Positions 1 through 4,898 of a DNA stretch of 5,133 bases are shown here, in pieces. The position numbers were made by a program, and so were the translations under genes. The DNA comes from DATLYB01 sp964502525 (GTDB lineage Bacteria; Bacteroidota; Bacteroidia; Chitinophagales; CAIOSU01): NCBI GenBank assembly GCA_964502525.1, contig CAZCXH010000234.1, positions 1-5,133 of the forward strand. The letters run 5' to 3'. Numbering within the stretch: position 1 is the stretch's first letter; each line of letters starts with the position of its first letter. The notes beneath the pieces are model-generated. The model was given only the letters and a program-made list of their open reading frames with translations. It did not search any database and was not told the DNA's origin.

Positions 1-72
1 TGGCTGAAGCCAACGGCAATGAAGCTATCCAACATTTTAATGCGTGTTGCCCTGTGATGCCTATACCAATGA

Positions 73-177
73 TTAAACCGAAACACCAAGTCGCATTTCA
101 TCGCTTGGGAAACAAAAATACATGTCCTCATAATCATCACATTTATCACACCAATCACAGTTCAGACAAGGGTTCAC
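73..177 (-). CDS. Possible 34-residue Cys-rich small protein, GTG start
   Basis: The frame starts with GTG at 177-175, overlapping the TGA stop of the upstream secreted-protein gene as GTGA, and ends at TAA (75-73). It reads (M)NPCLNCDWCDKCDDYEDM, then YFCFPSDEMRLGVSV. Five cysteines lie at residues 4, 7, 10, 13 and 22; the first four are spaced exactly C-x2-C-x2-C-x2-C, followed by an acidic patch, a pattern seen in metal-binding knuckles. There is no signal peptide, so if made it would be cytoplasmic. The 4-nt overlap would fit translational coupling to the gene before it. Against it: it is very short, starts with GTG, and I recognise no family. It may be a chance open frame or a remnant of a larger gene. 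The antisense reading of the same DNA is merely His-rich. Confidence 0.3.
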   Translation of the reverse strand: MNPCLNCDWCDKCDDYEDMYFCFPSDEMRLGVSV

Positions 178-716
178 CAATCCTCCCCCTTTGCCTTCTC
201 CCCCGGCTTTGCCATCGCCTCTTTCAGTTTGGCGATCAATTCTTTGATGCCCGTATCCACCTGCTTCACATATTCAAACTGCGCTTCCTTGTCGGGTGAT
301 TTTTCGTCCAGCCATTCTTCAATATATACTTTAGGACTGGCAATCTTGAAGATGTCGTCCACCTGGTATTTATAGCGCCCGTCCTTCACCTGGATGTCAA
401 AGGTGTATTTTACCTGCCCCGCCTTGAAGGGCTGCTCCTGGTCTTTCAGGGTTTTGAAGATATACAGCCCGTGCTGCCCGGAGATTTTCCCGTTAAGGGC
501 ATCTTTCTCTTTAATAACACCGGCAGGATTGGGAAAATAGGTGTTCGCCCAGTTCAGCGCACGGGCATAAAGTTCAGCCTGGCCGGCACCTTCCACCTGC
601 ACCACTTCGGTATAGACGGTCTTGCCCGTTTTTTCATCTATAGGGAGGCTTGCCTGCGCTTTTCCGGTATGATTCAGGAGAAACAGGCTGACAATAGTTG
701 TAAGCAATGATTTCAT
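174..716 (-). CDS. Secreted DUF4468-like protein (TBP-like fold family)
   Basis: This 180-aa protein begins with a classic signal peptide: positive MKS, a hydrophobic run to about residue 14, and a likely signal-peptidase I site after Ala-Gln-Ala (residues 20-22). The mature part opens with LPIDEKTGKTVYTEVVQVEG, followed by a helix with LYARALNWANTYF, then alternating strands (residues about 72-125). From memory this matches the DUF4468 family of secreted Bacteroidota proteins, predicted to have a TBP-like fold and with no known reaction. The C-terminal 50 residues form a charged helix (about 148-170) and end in Glu-Asp-Trp. The ATG at 716 is chosen because it gives the complete signal peptide, and a TAnnTTTG-type box lies 24-31 nt upstream. 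It is transcribed divergently from gyrB. The protein is likely periplasmic or surface-exposed; its role is unknown. The ORF is certain, the family assignment likely. Confidence 0.82.
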   Translation of the reverse strand: MKSLLTTIVSLFLLNHTGKAQASLPIDEKTGKTVYTEVVQVEGAGQAELYARALNWANTYFPNPAGVIKEKDALNGKISGQHGLYIFKTLKDQEQPFKAGQVKYTFDIQVKDGRYKYQVDDIFKIASPKVYIEEWLDEKSPDKEAQFEYVKQVDTGIKELIAKLKEAMAKPGEKAKGEDW

Positions 717-739
717 GGCATCTGGCGTTTGTCGGAAGC

Positions 740-747
740 CAAATTTA
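740..747 (-). promoter_or_regulatory. Candidate Bacteroidota -7 box for the DUF4468-like gene
   Basis: Read on the minus strand this is TAAATTTG, an exact match to the TAnnTTTG -7 element recognised by the Bacteroidota primary sigma factor. Transcription would begin near 733, leaving a leader of roughly 15-20 nt before the ATG at 716. I see no clear TTTG -33 element at the expected distance, only T-rich sequence, so this is a candidate. Confidence 0.5.
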
Positions 748-788
748 ACGGAAAATCGGTGTGAAAAGCTATCTCGGTTGAGGTGGTG

Positions 789-890
789 TCAGTTTGCGGG
801 TTGTCACCCTGAGCGGAGTCGAAGGGTGTGCAGCACAGGCCCGCGCGCTGCTTCGACTCCGCTCAGCATGACGGCTCTCGTTCAAACTGA
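789..890. repeat. Long inverted repeat, dispersed palindromic element
   Basis: The arms 803-824 and 851-872 are complementary at 20 of 22 positions, built around CTGAGCGGAGTCGAAG and its complement, with a 26-nt loop that can pair further (CAGC 831-834 with GCTG 847-850). An outer 8-bp perfect pairing joins TCAGTTTG (789-796) to CAAACTGA (883-890). From memory, CCTGAGCGGAGTCGAAGGG-type palindromes are scattered in many copies through intergenic regions of Bacteroidota and some other bacteria. As RNA or cruciform DNA this would be a very stable structure. Its function is unknown. It has no T-run, so it is not a standard intrinsic terminator. I see no target-site duplication at its edges. Confidence 0.85.
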
Positions 891-916
891 GGCACTGCCC
901 AGATAAGGGCAGTGTC
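891..916. repeat. Short strong hairpin between palindrome and gyrB
   Basis: CACTGCCC (893-900) and GGGCAGTG (907-914) pair perfectly around the 6-nt loop AGATAA; a G-T and a G-C pair extend the stem to 10. It directly abuts the larger inverted repeat. No T-run follows on either strand, so a terminator role is not supported. It may be part of the same dispersed element. Confidence 0.7.
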
Positions 917-1008
917 CCCTTCATCCGTTCAGGAAAATAAACCTAAAAATGTTGAAAAAATCCTTAAAAAATCTGCCTTCCAGGGACTATTTTCAGAGGT
1001 AACTTTCG

Positions 1009-1016
1009 TATCTTTG
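1009..1016 (+). promoter_or_regulatory. Candidate Bacteroidota -7 box for gyrB
   Basis: TATCTTTG matches the TAnnTTTG -7 consensus exactly. Transcription would start near 1022-1023 and give a leader of about 55 nt before the ATG at 1078. The -33 element is weak: only a T-run at 990-993, closer than the usual spacing of about 19 nt. The leader is AT-rich and has no clear Shine-Dalgarno sequence, which is common in this phylum. Confidence 0.55.
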
Positions 1017-1077
1017 GAAAGCTATTTTTCACTCCCGAATTAATTGATTATCAACAAGAAAACACATTATTATCGAA

Positions 1078-3042
1078 ATGGAAGACACATTGACTATGAC
1101 TGCTAAACAATCATCATATACAGCCGAGAGTATTCAGGTATTGGAAGGGCTTGAAGCGGTAAGAAAACGCCCTGCGATGTACATCGGTGACGTGAGCGTG
1201 AAGGGGCTTCATCACCTCGTTTACGAAGTCGTTGACAACTCTATTGACGAAGCGCTCGCAGGCCATGCAAAAAACATCAACGTGCTCATCCATGAGGATA
1301 ACATGATCACCGTGGAGGATGACGGTCGCGGCATTCCGGTTGACATGCACAAGAAAGAAAAACGTTCAGCACTCGAAGTGGTGATGACTGTGTTGCACGC
1401 GGGCGGCAAATTCGACAAAGACAGCTACAAAGTATCCGGTGGTCTTCACGGTGTTGGTGTTTCGTGCGTGAATGCGCTATCGTCATGGCTCAAAGTGGAA
1501 GTGCACCGCGCGGGGAAGATTTACGAGCAGGAATACGAGACGGGCAAGCCGATGTATTCCGTCCGTGAAGCGGGCGACACGCAGCGCTCCGGCACCATCG
1601 TCACCTTCCGCCCGGACAACACCATCTTCACCACCACCGTTTATAATTATGAGACGCTTTCATCGCGCCTCCGGGAGCTGGCGTTCCTCAACAAGGGCAT
1701 CCGCCTCACCATCACCGACAGGCGCGAGAAGGAGGCGGACGGCTCGTTTGTCACCGACTCTTATTATTCCGAAGGCGGGCTGGTGGAGTTCGTGAAATTC
1801 CTGGACGGCACGCGTCCCGCGCTCACGGGCGCTCCCGTGTTCATCGAAAAATCAAAAGACAACGTTGCCGTTGACATAGCTTTTCAATATAATACCACTT
1901 TCAACGAAAACGTGCACAGCTACGTCAACAACATCAACACCATCGAAGGCGGCACACACATCGCGGGGTTCCGCAAGGCGCTCACGCGCGTGTTCAAGAG
2001 CTATGGCGAAAAGAACGGTCACTTCGAGAAGATGAAGGTGGAGGTGACGGGCGATGATTTCCGCGAGGGGCTCACGGGCGTTATCTCCGTGAAGGTGCCC
2101 GAGCCGCAGTTCGAAGGGCAGACGAAAACCAAGCTCGGCAACAGCGAGGTGATGGGCATCGTGGAGTCATGCGTGGGCGATGCGCTGAGCGCCTACCTCG
2201 AAGAGAATCCCAAAGACGCGAAGCAGATCATCAATAAGGTGGTGCTTGCCGCCACCGCGCGCGATGCCGCACGCAAGGCGCGCGAGCTGGTGCAAAGGAA
2301 GAATGTGCTCACCGGCAGCGGCTTGCCCGGCAAGCTCGCTGACTGTGGCGACAACGACCCCGAGCGCTGCGAGCTGTTCCTCGTGGAGGGCGACAGCGCA
2401 GGCGGCACCGCCAAGCAGGGGCGCAACCGCGAGTTCCAGGCTATACTCCCGCTGCGCGGAAAAATCCTCAACGTGGAGAAGGCGATGGAGCACAAGACCT
2501 ACGACAACGAGGAAATACGCAACATCTACACCGCCACCGGGGTGTATCGCGATGACAGCATCGAGGGGCGCCCGCTCATCCTCACCAAGCTGCGCTACTA
2601 CAAGATCATCATCATGTGCGATGCCGATGTGGACGGCAGCCACATCACCACGCTCATCCTTACGTTCTTTTTCAGATATATGAAAGAGCTCATCGAGCAG
2701 GGGCGCATCTACATCGCCACGCCCCCGCTCTACCTCGTGAAGAAGGGCAAGGAGCAAACGTATTGCTGGAACGACCAGCAGCGCGAGCAGGCGGTGCAGC
2801 AGCTTGCCAAAGGCGGCAACCCCGAATCGGTGCACGTGCAGCGCTACAAAGGTCTTGGCGAAATGAATGCCGAGCAGCTCTGGGAAACCACCATGAACCC
2901 CGACACGCGCACCCTCCGCAAGGTGAGCATCGAGAGCGCAGCCGAAGCCGACCGCATCTTCTCCATGCTCATGGGCGATGACGTTCCCCCCCGCAGGGAA
3001 TTCATCGAGAAGCACGCCAAATACGCGAAGCTGGATGTTTGA
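1078..3042 (+). CDS. gyrB: DNA gyrase subunit B (type IIA topoisomerase ATPase)
   Basis: This is a complete 654-aa GyrB, which with GyrA forms the A2B2 enzyme that introduces negative supercoils using ATP. The N-terminal GHKL ATPase domain shows EVVDNSIDEA (catalytic base Glu50, Mg-binding Asn54), DDGRGIP (Asp81, ADP/novobiocin-contacting) and the ATP lid GGLHGVGVS (from residue 121). Arg144 matches the coumarin-contacting Arg136 of E. coli. The transducer domain carries the QTK loop (348-350). The TOPRIM domain has LVEGDSAGG with catalytic Glu437, CDADVDGSH with Asp515 and Asp517, and YKGLGEMNAEQLW (from 590). The protein lacks the roughly 170-residue TOPRIM insert of E. coli GyrB. It ends in KYAKLDV, the usual Bacteroidota-type tail. 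ATG 1078 is preferred; ATG 1096 (residue 7) is possible. EGDSAGG plus QTK and overall similarity favour gyrB over parE. No partner gene lies nearby, so it is probably monocistronic. Confidence 0.97.
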   Translation: MEDTLTMTAKQSSYTAESIQVLEGLEAVRKRPAMYIGDVSVKGLHHLVYEVVDNSIDEALAGHAKNINVLIHEDNMITVEDDGRGIPVDMHKKEKRSALEVVMTVLHAGGKFDKDSYKVSGGLHGVGVSCVNALSSWLKVEVHRAGKIYEQEYETGKPMYSVREAGDTQRSGTIVTFRPDNTIFTTTVYNYETLSSRLRELAFLNKGIRLTITDRREKEADGSFVTDSYYSEGGLVEFVKFLDGTRPALTGAPVFIEKSKDNVAVDIAFQYNTTFNENVHSYVNNINTIEGGTHIAGFRKALTRVFKSYGEKNGHFEKMKVEVTGDDFREGLTGVISVKVPEPQFEGQTKTKLGNSEVMGIVESCVGDALSAYLEENPKDAKQIINKVVLAATARDAARKARELVQRKNVLTGSGLPGKLADCGDNDPERCELFLVEGDSAGGTAKQGRNREFQAILPLRGKILNVEKAMEHKTYDNEEIRNIYTATGVYRDDSIEGRPLILTKLRYYKIIIMCDADVDGSHITTLILTFFFRYMKELIEQGRIYIATPPLYLVKKGKEQTYCWNDQQREQAVQQLAKGGNPESVHVQRYKGLGEMNAEQLWETTMNPDTRTLRKVSIESAAEADRIFSMLMGDDVPPRREFIEKHAKYAKLDV

Positions 3043-3045
3043 TTG

Positions 3046-3108
3046 ATTCGATAATTCGGTGATTCGATAATACACGGGCATCATCATCGAATCAGCACAT
3101 CATCGAAT
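3046..3108. repeat. Long imperfect inverted repeat just after gyrB
   Basis: The left arm (3046-3071) and right arm (3083-3108) are complementary at about 21 of 26 positions with an 11-nt loop. Each arm is itself two tandem units of an ATTCGAT motif: TGATTCGATAAT occurs at 3044-3055 and 3060-3071, a 16-nt period, and ATCGAAT recurs in the other arm. The structure starts 4 nt after the gyrB stop, where a transcript-end hairpin would be expected, but no T-run follows. It may act as a 3' stabiliser or Rho-type end, or be a repeat element. Confidence 0.65.
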
Positions 3109-3117
3109 TGTTCTGGC

Positions 3118-3187
3118 GCGTACTTACCTCGTTTCCTTATCAACTCGTACTCGCAGCGCCCTCGTCAGAAGTTCAATCGTATCTATC
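3118..3187 (+). repeat. Local dispersed repeat, copy A
   Basis: The first 22 nt (3118-3139, containing TACTTACCTCGTTTCCTTA) are identical to 4024-4045. The rest resembles copy B: the 35-nt stretch ending in TATCTAT (3152-3186) matches 3911-3945 at about 25 of 35 positions. The copy ends right at the toxin gene stop codon (3190-3192). Read in the frame of the RTYLVSL peptide it ends in RSSIVSIS and a stop, similar to RSSLISIG in copy B. This could be a non-coding repeat or eroded coding sequence. Confidence 0.65.
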
Positions 3188-3189
3188 AG

Positions 3190-3618
3190 CTAAAGAAACC
3201 AACTGCCTTTCTTTCTTGCCAGCGGTTTCAACTCATGCTGAATCAACTTCAATCCCGAGACAAAAGAAAAATGGTCAATATTGAGAGTGAACAAAGAAAT
3301 GTCATACGATAATGCAGTTGCCGCCACAAGCATATCAGGCACAGCCGGACGGTGGCTTAAAAGATACTTCTCGAATAGGTCGTTGAATTTTTCAGAGATG
3401 TCATCATCCAGCATGATTAAAGGAAAATTCTCAAGGCGTTGATTGATGTGCCGCAGGTCTCGCTTGTCAACCGCCTTGTTCTGGATTTCCGCTTTGATGA
3501 TGGCGTTGATGTAAAGATTCTCCTCGCCTAATTGCTTAATCAGTTCAACAACGCCCGGATTGTTACGCCATAGCTCGACAATCACATCCGAGTCGCACAG
3601 AATCATTTCCTCGTCCAT
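3190..3618 (-). CDS. PIN-domain ribonuclease toxin, VapC-like
   Basis: This 142-aa protein has the PIN-domain layout of type II toxins, Mg-dependent RNases that typically cleave tRNA or other RNA. An N-terminal strand leads into CDSDVIVELW, with the first acidic residue probably Asp9 (Asp11 nearby). AIIKAEIQNKA supplies Glu44, PAVPDMLVAATAL supplies Asp95, and SLFTLNIDHF carries Asn113 and Asp115 at the fourth site, followed by the usual SGLKLI strand. The active site therefore looks intact. The gene overlaps the upstream antitoxin gene by 16 nt if ATG 3618 is used, or by a 4-nt ATGA if ATG 3606 (residue 5) is used. AGGAAGGA before 3618 is a plausible ribosome site, so I keep 3618. The protein has no signal peptide and is cytoplasmic. 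Its target RNA cannot be read from the sequence. The VapC family is confident; the subfamily is not. Confidence 0.88.
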   Translation of the reverse strand: MDEEMILCDSDVIVELWRNNPGVVELIKQLGEENLYINAIIKAEIQNKAVDKRDLRHINQRLENFPLIMLDDDISEKFNDLFEKYLLSHRPAVPDMLVAATALSYDISLFTLNIDHFSFVSGLKLIQHELKPLARKKGSWFL

Positions 3619-3782
3619 GCTTCCTTCCTGATATTGGCTGAATCAATATCATTGCGTTCAGTCCAAACACCCGCCATTTCCCGAATTGCCTTTTTCACTT
3701 TGGCGGGATTTCTTTTTCCTACTCTTTTTAAAAGCAATTGTCTTTTCCTTGCTGCCTTCCTGTCAGTTGTGAGTGGTGCCAT
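3603..3782 (-). CDS. Small antitoxin partner of the PIN toxin, VapB-like
   Basis: This 59-aa ORF begins at ATG 3782-3780 and ends with TGA 3605-3603 inside the toxin start region. It reads MAPLTTDRKAARKRQLLLKR at the N-terminus, a strongly basic stretch, and ends in IREMAGVWTERNDIDSANIR followed by KEAWTRK. The C-terminal pattern, an aromatic-charged (VWTERND) segment followed by a helix rich in Arg/Lys, resembles VapB tails that thread into the PIN active site and neutralise it with a basic residue. I see no clear AbrB or ribbon-helix-helix fold; the basic N-terminus could bind DNA for autoregulation. Position (immediately upstream, same strand, overlapping) and size are what an antitoxin should have. 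A TAnnTTTG-type box lies just upstream. The ORF is well supported by context, the exact family is not known to me. Confidence 0.75.
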   Translation of the reverse strand: MAPLTTDRKAARKRQLLLKRVGKRNPAKVKKAIREMAGVWTERNDIDSANIRKEAWTRK

Positions 3783-3798
3783 TTTTCTGTGATTTACT

Positions 3799-3806
3799 CA
3801 AAGATA
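3799..3806 (-). promoter_or_regulatory. Candidate -7 box of the toxin-antitoxin operon
   Basis: On the minus strand the sequence is TATCTTTG, identical to the box proposed for gyrB and an exact TAnnTTTG match. The box ends 16 nt before the antitoxin ATG (3782), so the leader would be only about 10 nt. No TTTG -33 element is evident. Confidence 0.45.
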
Positions 3807-3886
3807 AAACTTAACGTGATATTCCTCACCGCATGTTCCCCATGACCATCACCGGCATCGTTGAATGCATGAAGTCCACAAGGACG

Positions 3887-3945
3887 ACCTCGTTCCTTAT
3901 CGCATTGTCTGGTAGCACTCACGGCAGGAGTTCACTGATATCTAT
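3887..3945 (+). repeat. Local dispersed repeat, copy B
   Basis: It starts with ACCTCGTTCCTTATC, one T shorter than copies A and C. The segment 3905-3930 (ending in GGCAGGAG) matches copy C at about 21 of 26 positions, and 3911-3945 matches copy A at about 25 of 35. Copy B therefore links the family: its second half is shared with A and its middle with C. Confidence 0.65.
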
Positions 3946-3969
3946 TGGCAAGAAGAAGTTCATTACATT

Positions 3970-4017
3970 GAAGCGGACGCTTCAGGATGATTGGGCACAA
4001 GCGCGGACGCTTGCGCC
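3970..4017. repeat. Twin hairpins sharing GCGGACGCTT
   Basis: GAAGCG-GA-CGCTTC (3970-3983) is a perfect 6-bp stem. About 30 nt further on, CAAGCG-CGGA-CGCTTG (3998-4013) is another perfect 6-bp stem, which extends to 9 of 10 pairs through GGC (3994-3996) and GCC (4015-4017) around one A-C mismatch. The shared core GCGGACGCTT occurs at 3973 and 4003. They sit between repeat copies B and C and have no T-run. Confidence 0.7.
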
Positions 4018-4023
4018 AGAGAG

Positions 4024-4077
4024 GCGTACTTACCTCGTTTCCTTACAGGCTCTGTTTTGTAGCACTGATGGCAGGAG
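4024..4077 (+). repeat. Local dispersed repeat, copy C
   Basis: Its first 22 nt (4024-4045) are identical to those of copy A, 906 bases away. The remainder, up to GGCAGGAG at 4070-4077, follows copy B. The exact match between A and C, against the more diverged remainder, suggests uneven decay or more recent exchange of the left part. Confidence 0.7.
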
Positions 4078-4117
4078 GGTAGGGTTACTTATTGCTTGAG
4101 TCCTGTTAGGGGCAAAA

Positions 4118-4538
4118 TCAAGGAAAATCATATATGGACTTATAGCATTTAGTGACGACAGCTGTAGTACTCAAGTCTGTCGGATAAATTAAGTATCCAC
4201 TCTGCTGTAGAACTCTTAAGGTATGCGTACCTGCTGAAATGGTCACTAGAAATGTGGAATGACCATAACATGTGCCCTTATTAATCCCATCCACAAACAC
4301 CGTGTACGGATTATTCACTGGAACTACGAAACTGTACTTCTCCAGTGTTGTTCTTTTCGCAATCAGGTCGGTTGTCAATCTCACACAAATCACCAGTAAA
4401 GCCAGAAGGGCAATTACAGCTACAATCTGTTTGCAGTATGCCTCCATTCTGACATTGAGCGGGACACCCATTATCATCCTCTTTTTTACATCCCGTGACT
4501 ACTGCGATGAAAACCAAGAAAAGGAACAAATTTTTCAT
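4118..4538 (-). pseudogene. EGF-like lipoprotein gene broken by a frameshift
   Basis: The first frame (4538 to 4311) encodes MKNLFLFLVFIAVVTGC, a lipoprotein signal with lipid-attachment Cys17, then six cysteines (25, 29, 39, 41, 43, 52) in an EGF-like pattern ending CPSGFTGDLC. It stops after GEVQFRSSSE. The next frame continues without a break as NNPYTVFVDG, then AGTHTLRVLQQSGYLIYP, and ends at 4118: a small beta-sandwich domain of PEGA-like character. Removing one base near 4316 joins them as GEVQFRSSSNNPYTVFVDG, giving a coherent 139-aa outer-membrane lipoprotein of a layout I recall from Bacteroidota (signal, EGF-like Cys cluster, C-terminal NPYTVxVxG domain). I therefore treat the two frames as one disrupted gene. 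A sequencing error is the main alternative; no slippery heptamer is visible at the junction. An apparent 119-codon ORF starting at 4477 is only the second frame extended backwards. Its role is unknown, possibly surface adhesion. Confidence 0.75.
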
Positions 4539-4570
4539 GACATGATGATTTTAACAATTGAGATTTCGCT

Positions 4571-4596
4571 CTAAGGTAATAACTTATTGAATAAGT
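4571..4596 (-). promoter_or_regulatory. Candidate promoter with 15-bp palindrome
   Basis: ACTTATTGAATAAGT (4582-4596) is a perfect palindrome with 7-nt arms around one central base. Immediately downstream on the minus strand TACCTTAG (4578-4571) matches TAnnTTTG at all but one fixed position. The ATG of the EGF lipoprotein gene follows at 4538. The arrangement resembles an operator placed across the -33 region, but no regulator is visible in the window. Confidence 0.35.
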
Positions 4597-4691
4597 GATA
4601 CTTTAAGAATAATTTTTTTGAAAGCTTAGAACTACCATTCGCCCCTCGTAGGGTTAAGAGTAAAGGGGACAAGGCTTGGATGAGTGAAAGG

Positions 4692-4898
4692 TTAATCTTT
4701 TGTCACCACACAATCCCAATCACTGAAAACACTGCTTTCCAGCCCCTCAACATAAGTATCCACGGCTTCCTTAGGTGCGCAATAAACATCTGCCCTATAT
4801 CCGGTGCTGTGATCAACACAATCAGCACAGTAGCGATGTTTACCGCAACCCGCAACTATGATCCAGATGATTGCGATAAAAAACAGATTATTTTTCAT
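4692..4898 (-). CDS. Small Cys-rich lipoprotein, function unknown
   Basis: This 68-aa protein starts with MKNNLFFIAIIWIIVAGC, a lipoprotein signal with lipobox IVAGC and lipid-attachment Cys18. The mature part is about 50 residues and contains four more cysteines (24, 27, 40, 63), including a CADC motif, the pattern STGYRADVYC, and a helix AVDTYVEGLE. I recall similar very short lipoproteins with CxxC...GY...YC in Bacteroidota; none has a known role to my knowledge. The cysteines could form two disulphides in the periplasm or at the outer surface. Its ATG overlaps the TGA of the upstream gene as ATGA (4898-4895), so the two are probably translated as a coupled pair. A 153-nt gap separates it from the next lipoprotein gene downstream. 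Confidence 0.75.
   Translation of the reverse strand: MKNNLFFIAIIWIIVAGCGKHRYCADCVDHSTGYRADVYCAPKEAVDTYVEGLESSVFSDWDCVVTKD

Larger units (their letters stand above)
717..1077. other. Divergent intergenic region with repeat insert
   Basis: These 361 bases separate the minus-strand DUF4468-like gene from gyrB and hold no convincing gene. Each end carries a promoter-like box for its neighbour (740-747 minus, 1009-1016 plus). Between them lie a long inverted repeat (789-890) and an adjacent hairpin (891-916), after which the sequence becomes AT-rich up to the gyrB start. A short open frame at 715-906 on the plus strand runs through the inverted repeat and is not credible as a gene. Confidence 0.8.
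3783..4117. other. Gene-free repeat-rich stretch between TA module and lipoprotein
   Basis: These 335 bases hold the candidate promoter of the toxin-antitoxin pair, repeat copies B and C, and two short perfect hairpins between them. An 88-codon open frame at 3833-4099 on the plus strand consists mostly of the repeat copies and has no recognisable domain, so I do not call it a gene. Confidence 0.7.

Noticed and set aside
1..57. Plus-strand frame open at the left edge, WLKPTAMKLSNILMRVAL then stop
   Set aside because: It could be the tail of a gene entering from the left, but 18 residues are too few to judge. A minus-strand ATG at 35-33 (MLDSFIAVGFS) running off the edge is equally unprovable.
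54..299. 81-codon plus-strand open frame
   Set aside because: It is antisense to the 3' end of the secreted DUF4468-like gene and the Cys-rich frame; composition is His/Pro-rich with no family resemblance.
715..906. 63-codon plus-strand open frame
   Set aside because: It runs straight through the long palindrome, a typical artefact of this repeat (peptides like CHPERSRR are commonly mis-annotated from it).
2167..3087. 306-codon open frame antisense to the 3' part of gyrB
   Set aside because: It is a shadow of the GC-rich gyrB codons; the translation is Ala/Val/His-rich with no domain, and gyrB on the other strand is certain.
3833..4099. 88-codon plus-strand open frame
   Set aside because: It is made of repeat copies B and C and the hairpins between them, with no domain or start signal; annotated as repeats instead.
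4118..4477. 119-codon minus-strand open frame with an apparent membrane helix
   Set aside because: Its N-terminal part is the EGF-region DNA read out of frame; only the part from about 4315 down looks genuine, as the C-terminal half of the frameshifted lipoprotein.
4642..4668. CCCCT/AGGGG pairing downstream of the 68-aa lipoprotein gene
   Set aside because: Only 5 bp with a 17-nt loop and no T-run directly after it, too weak to call a terminator.
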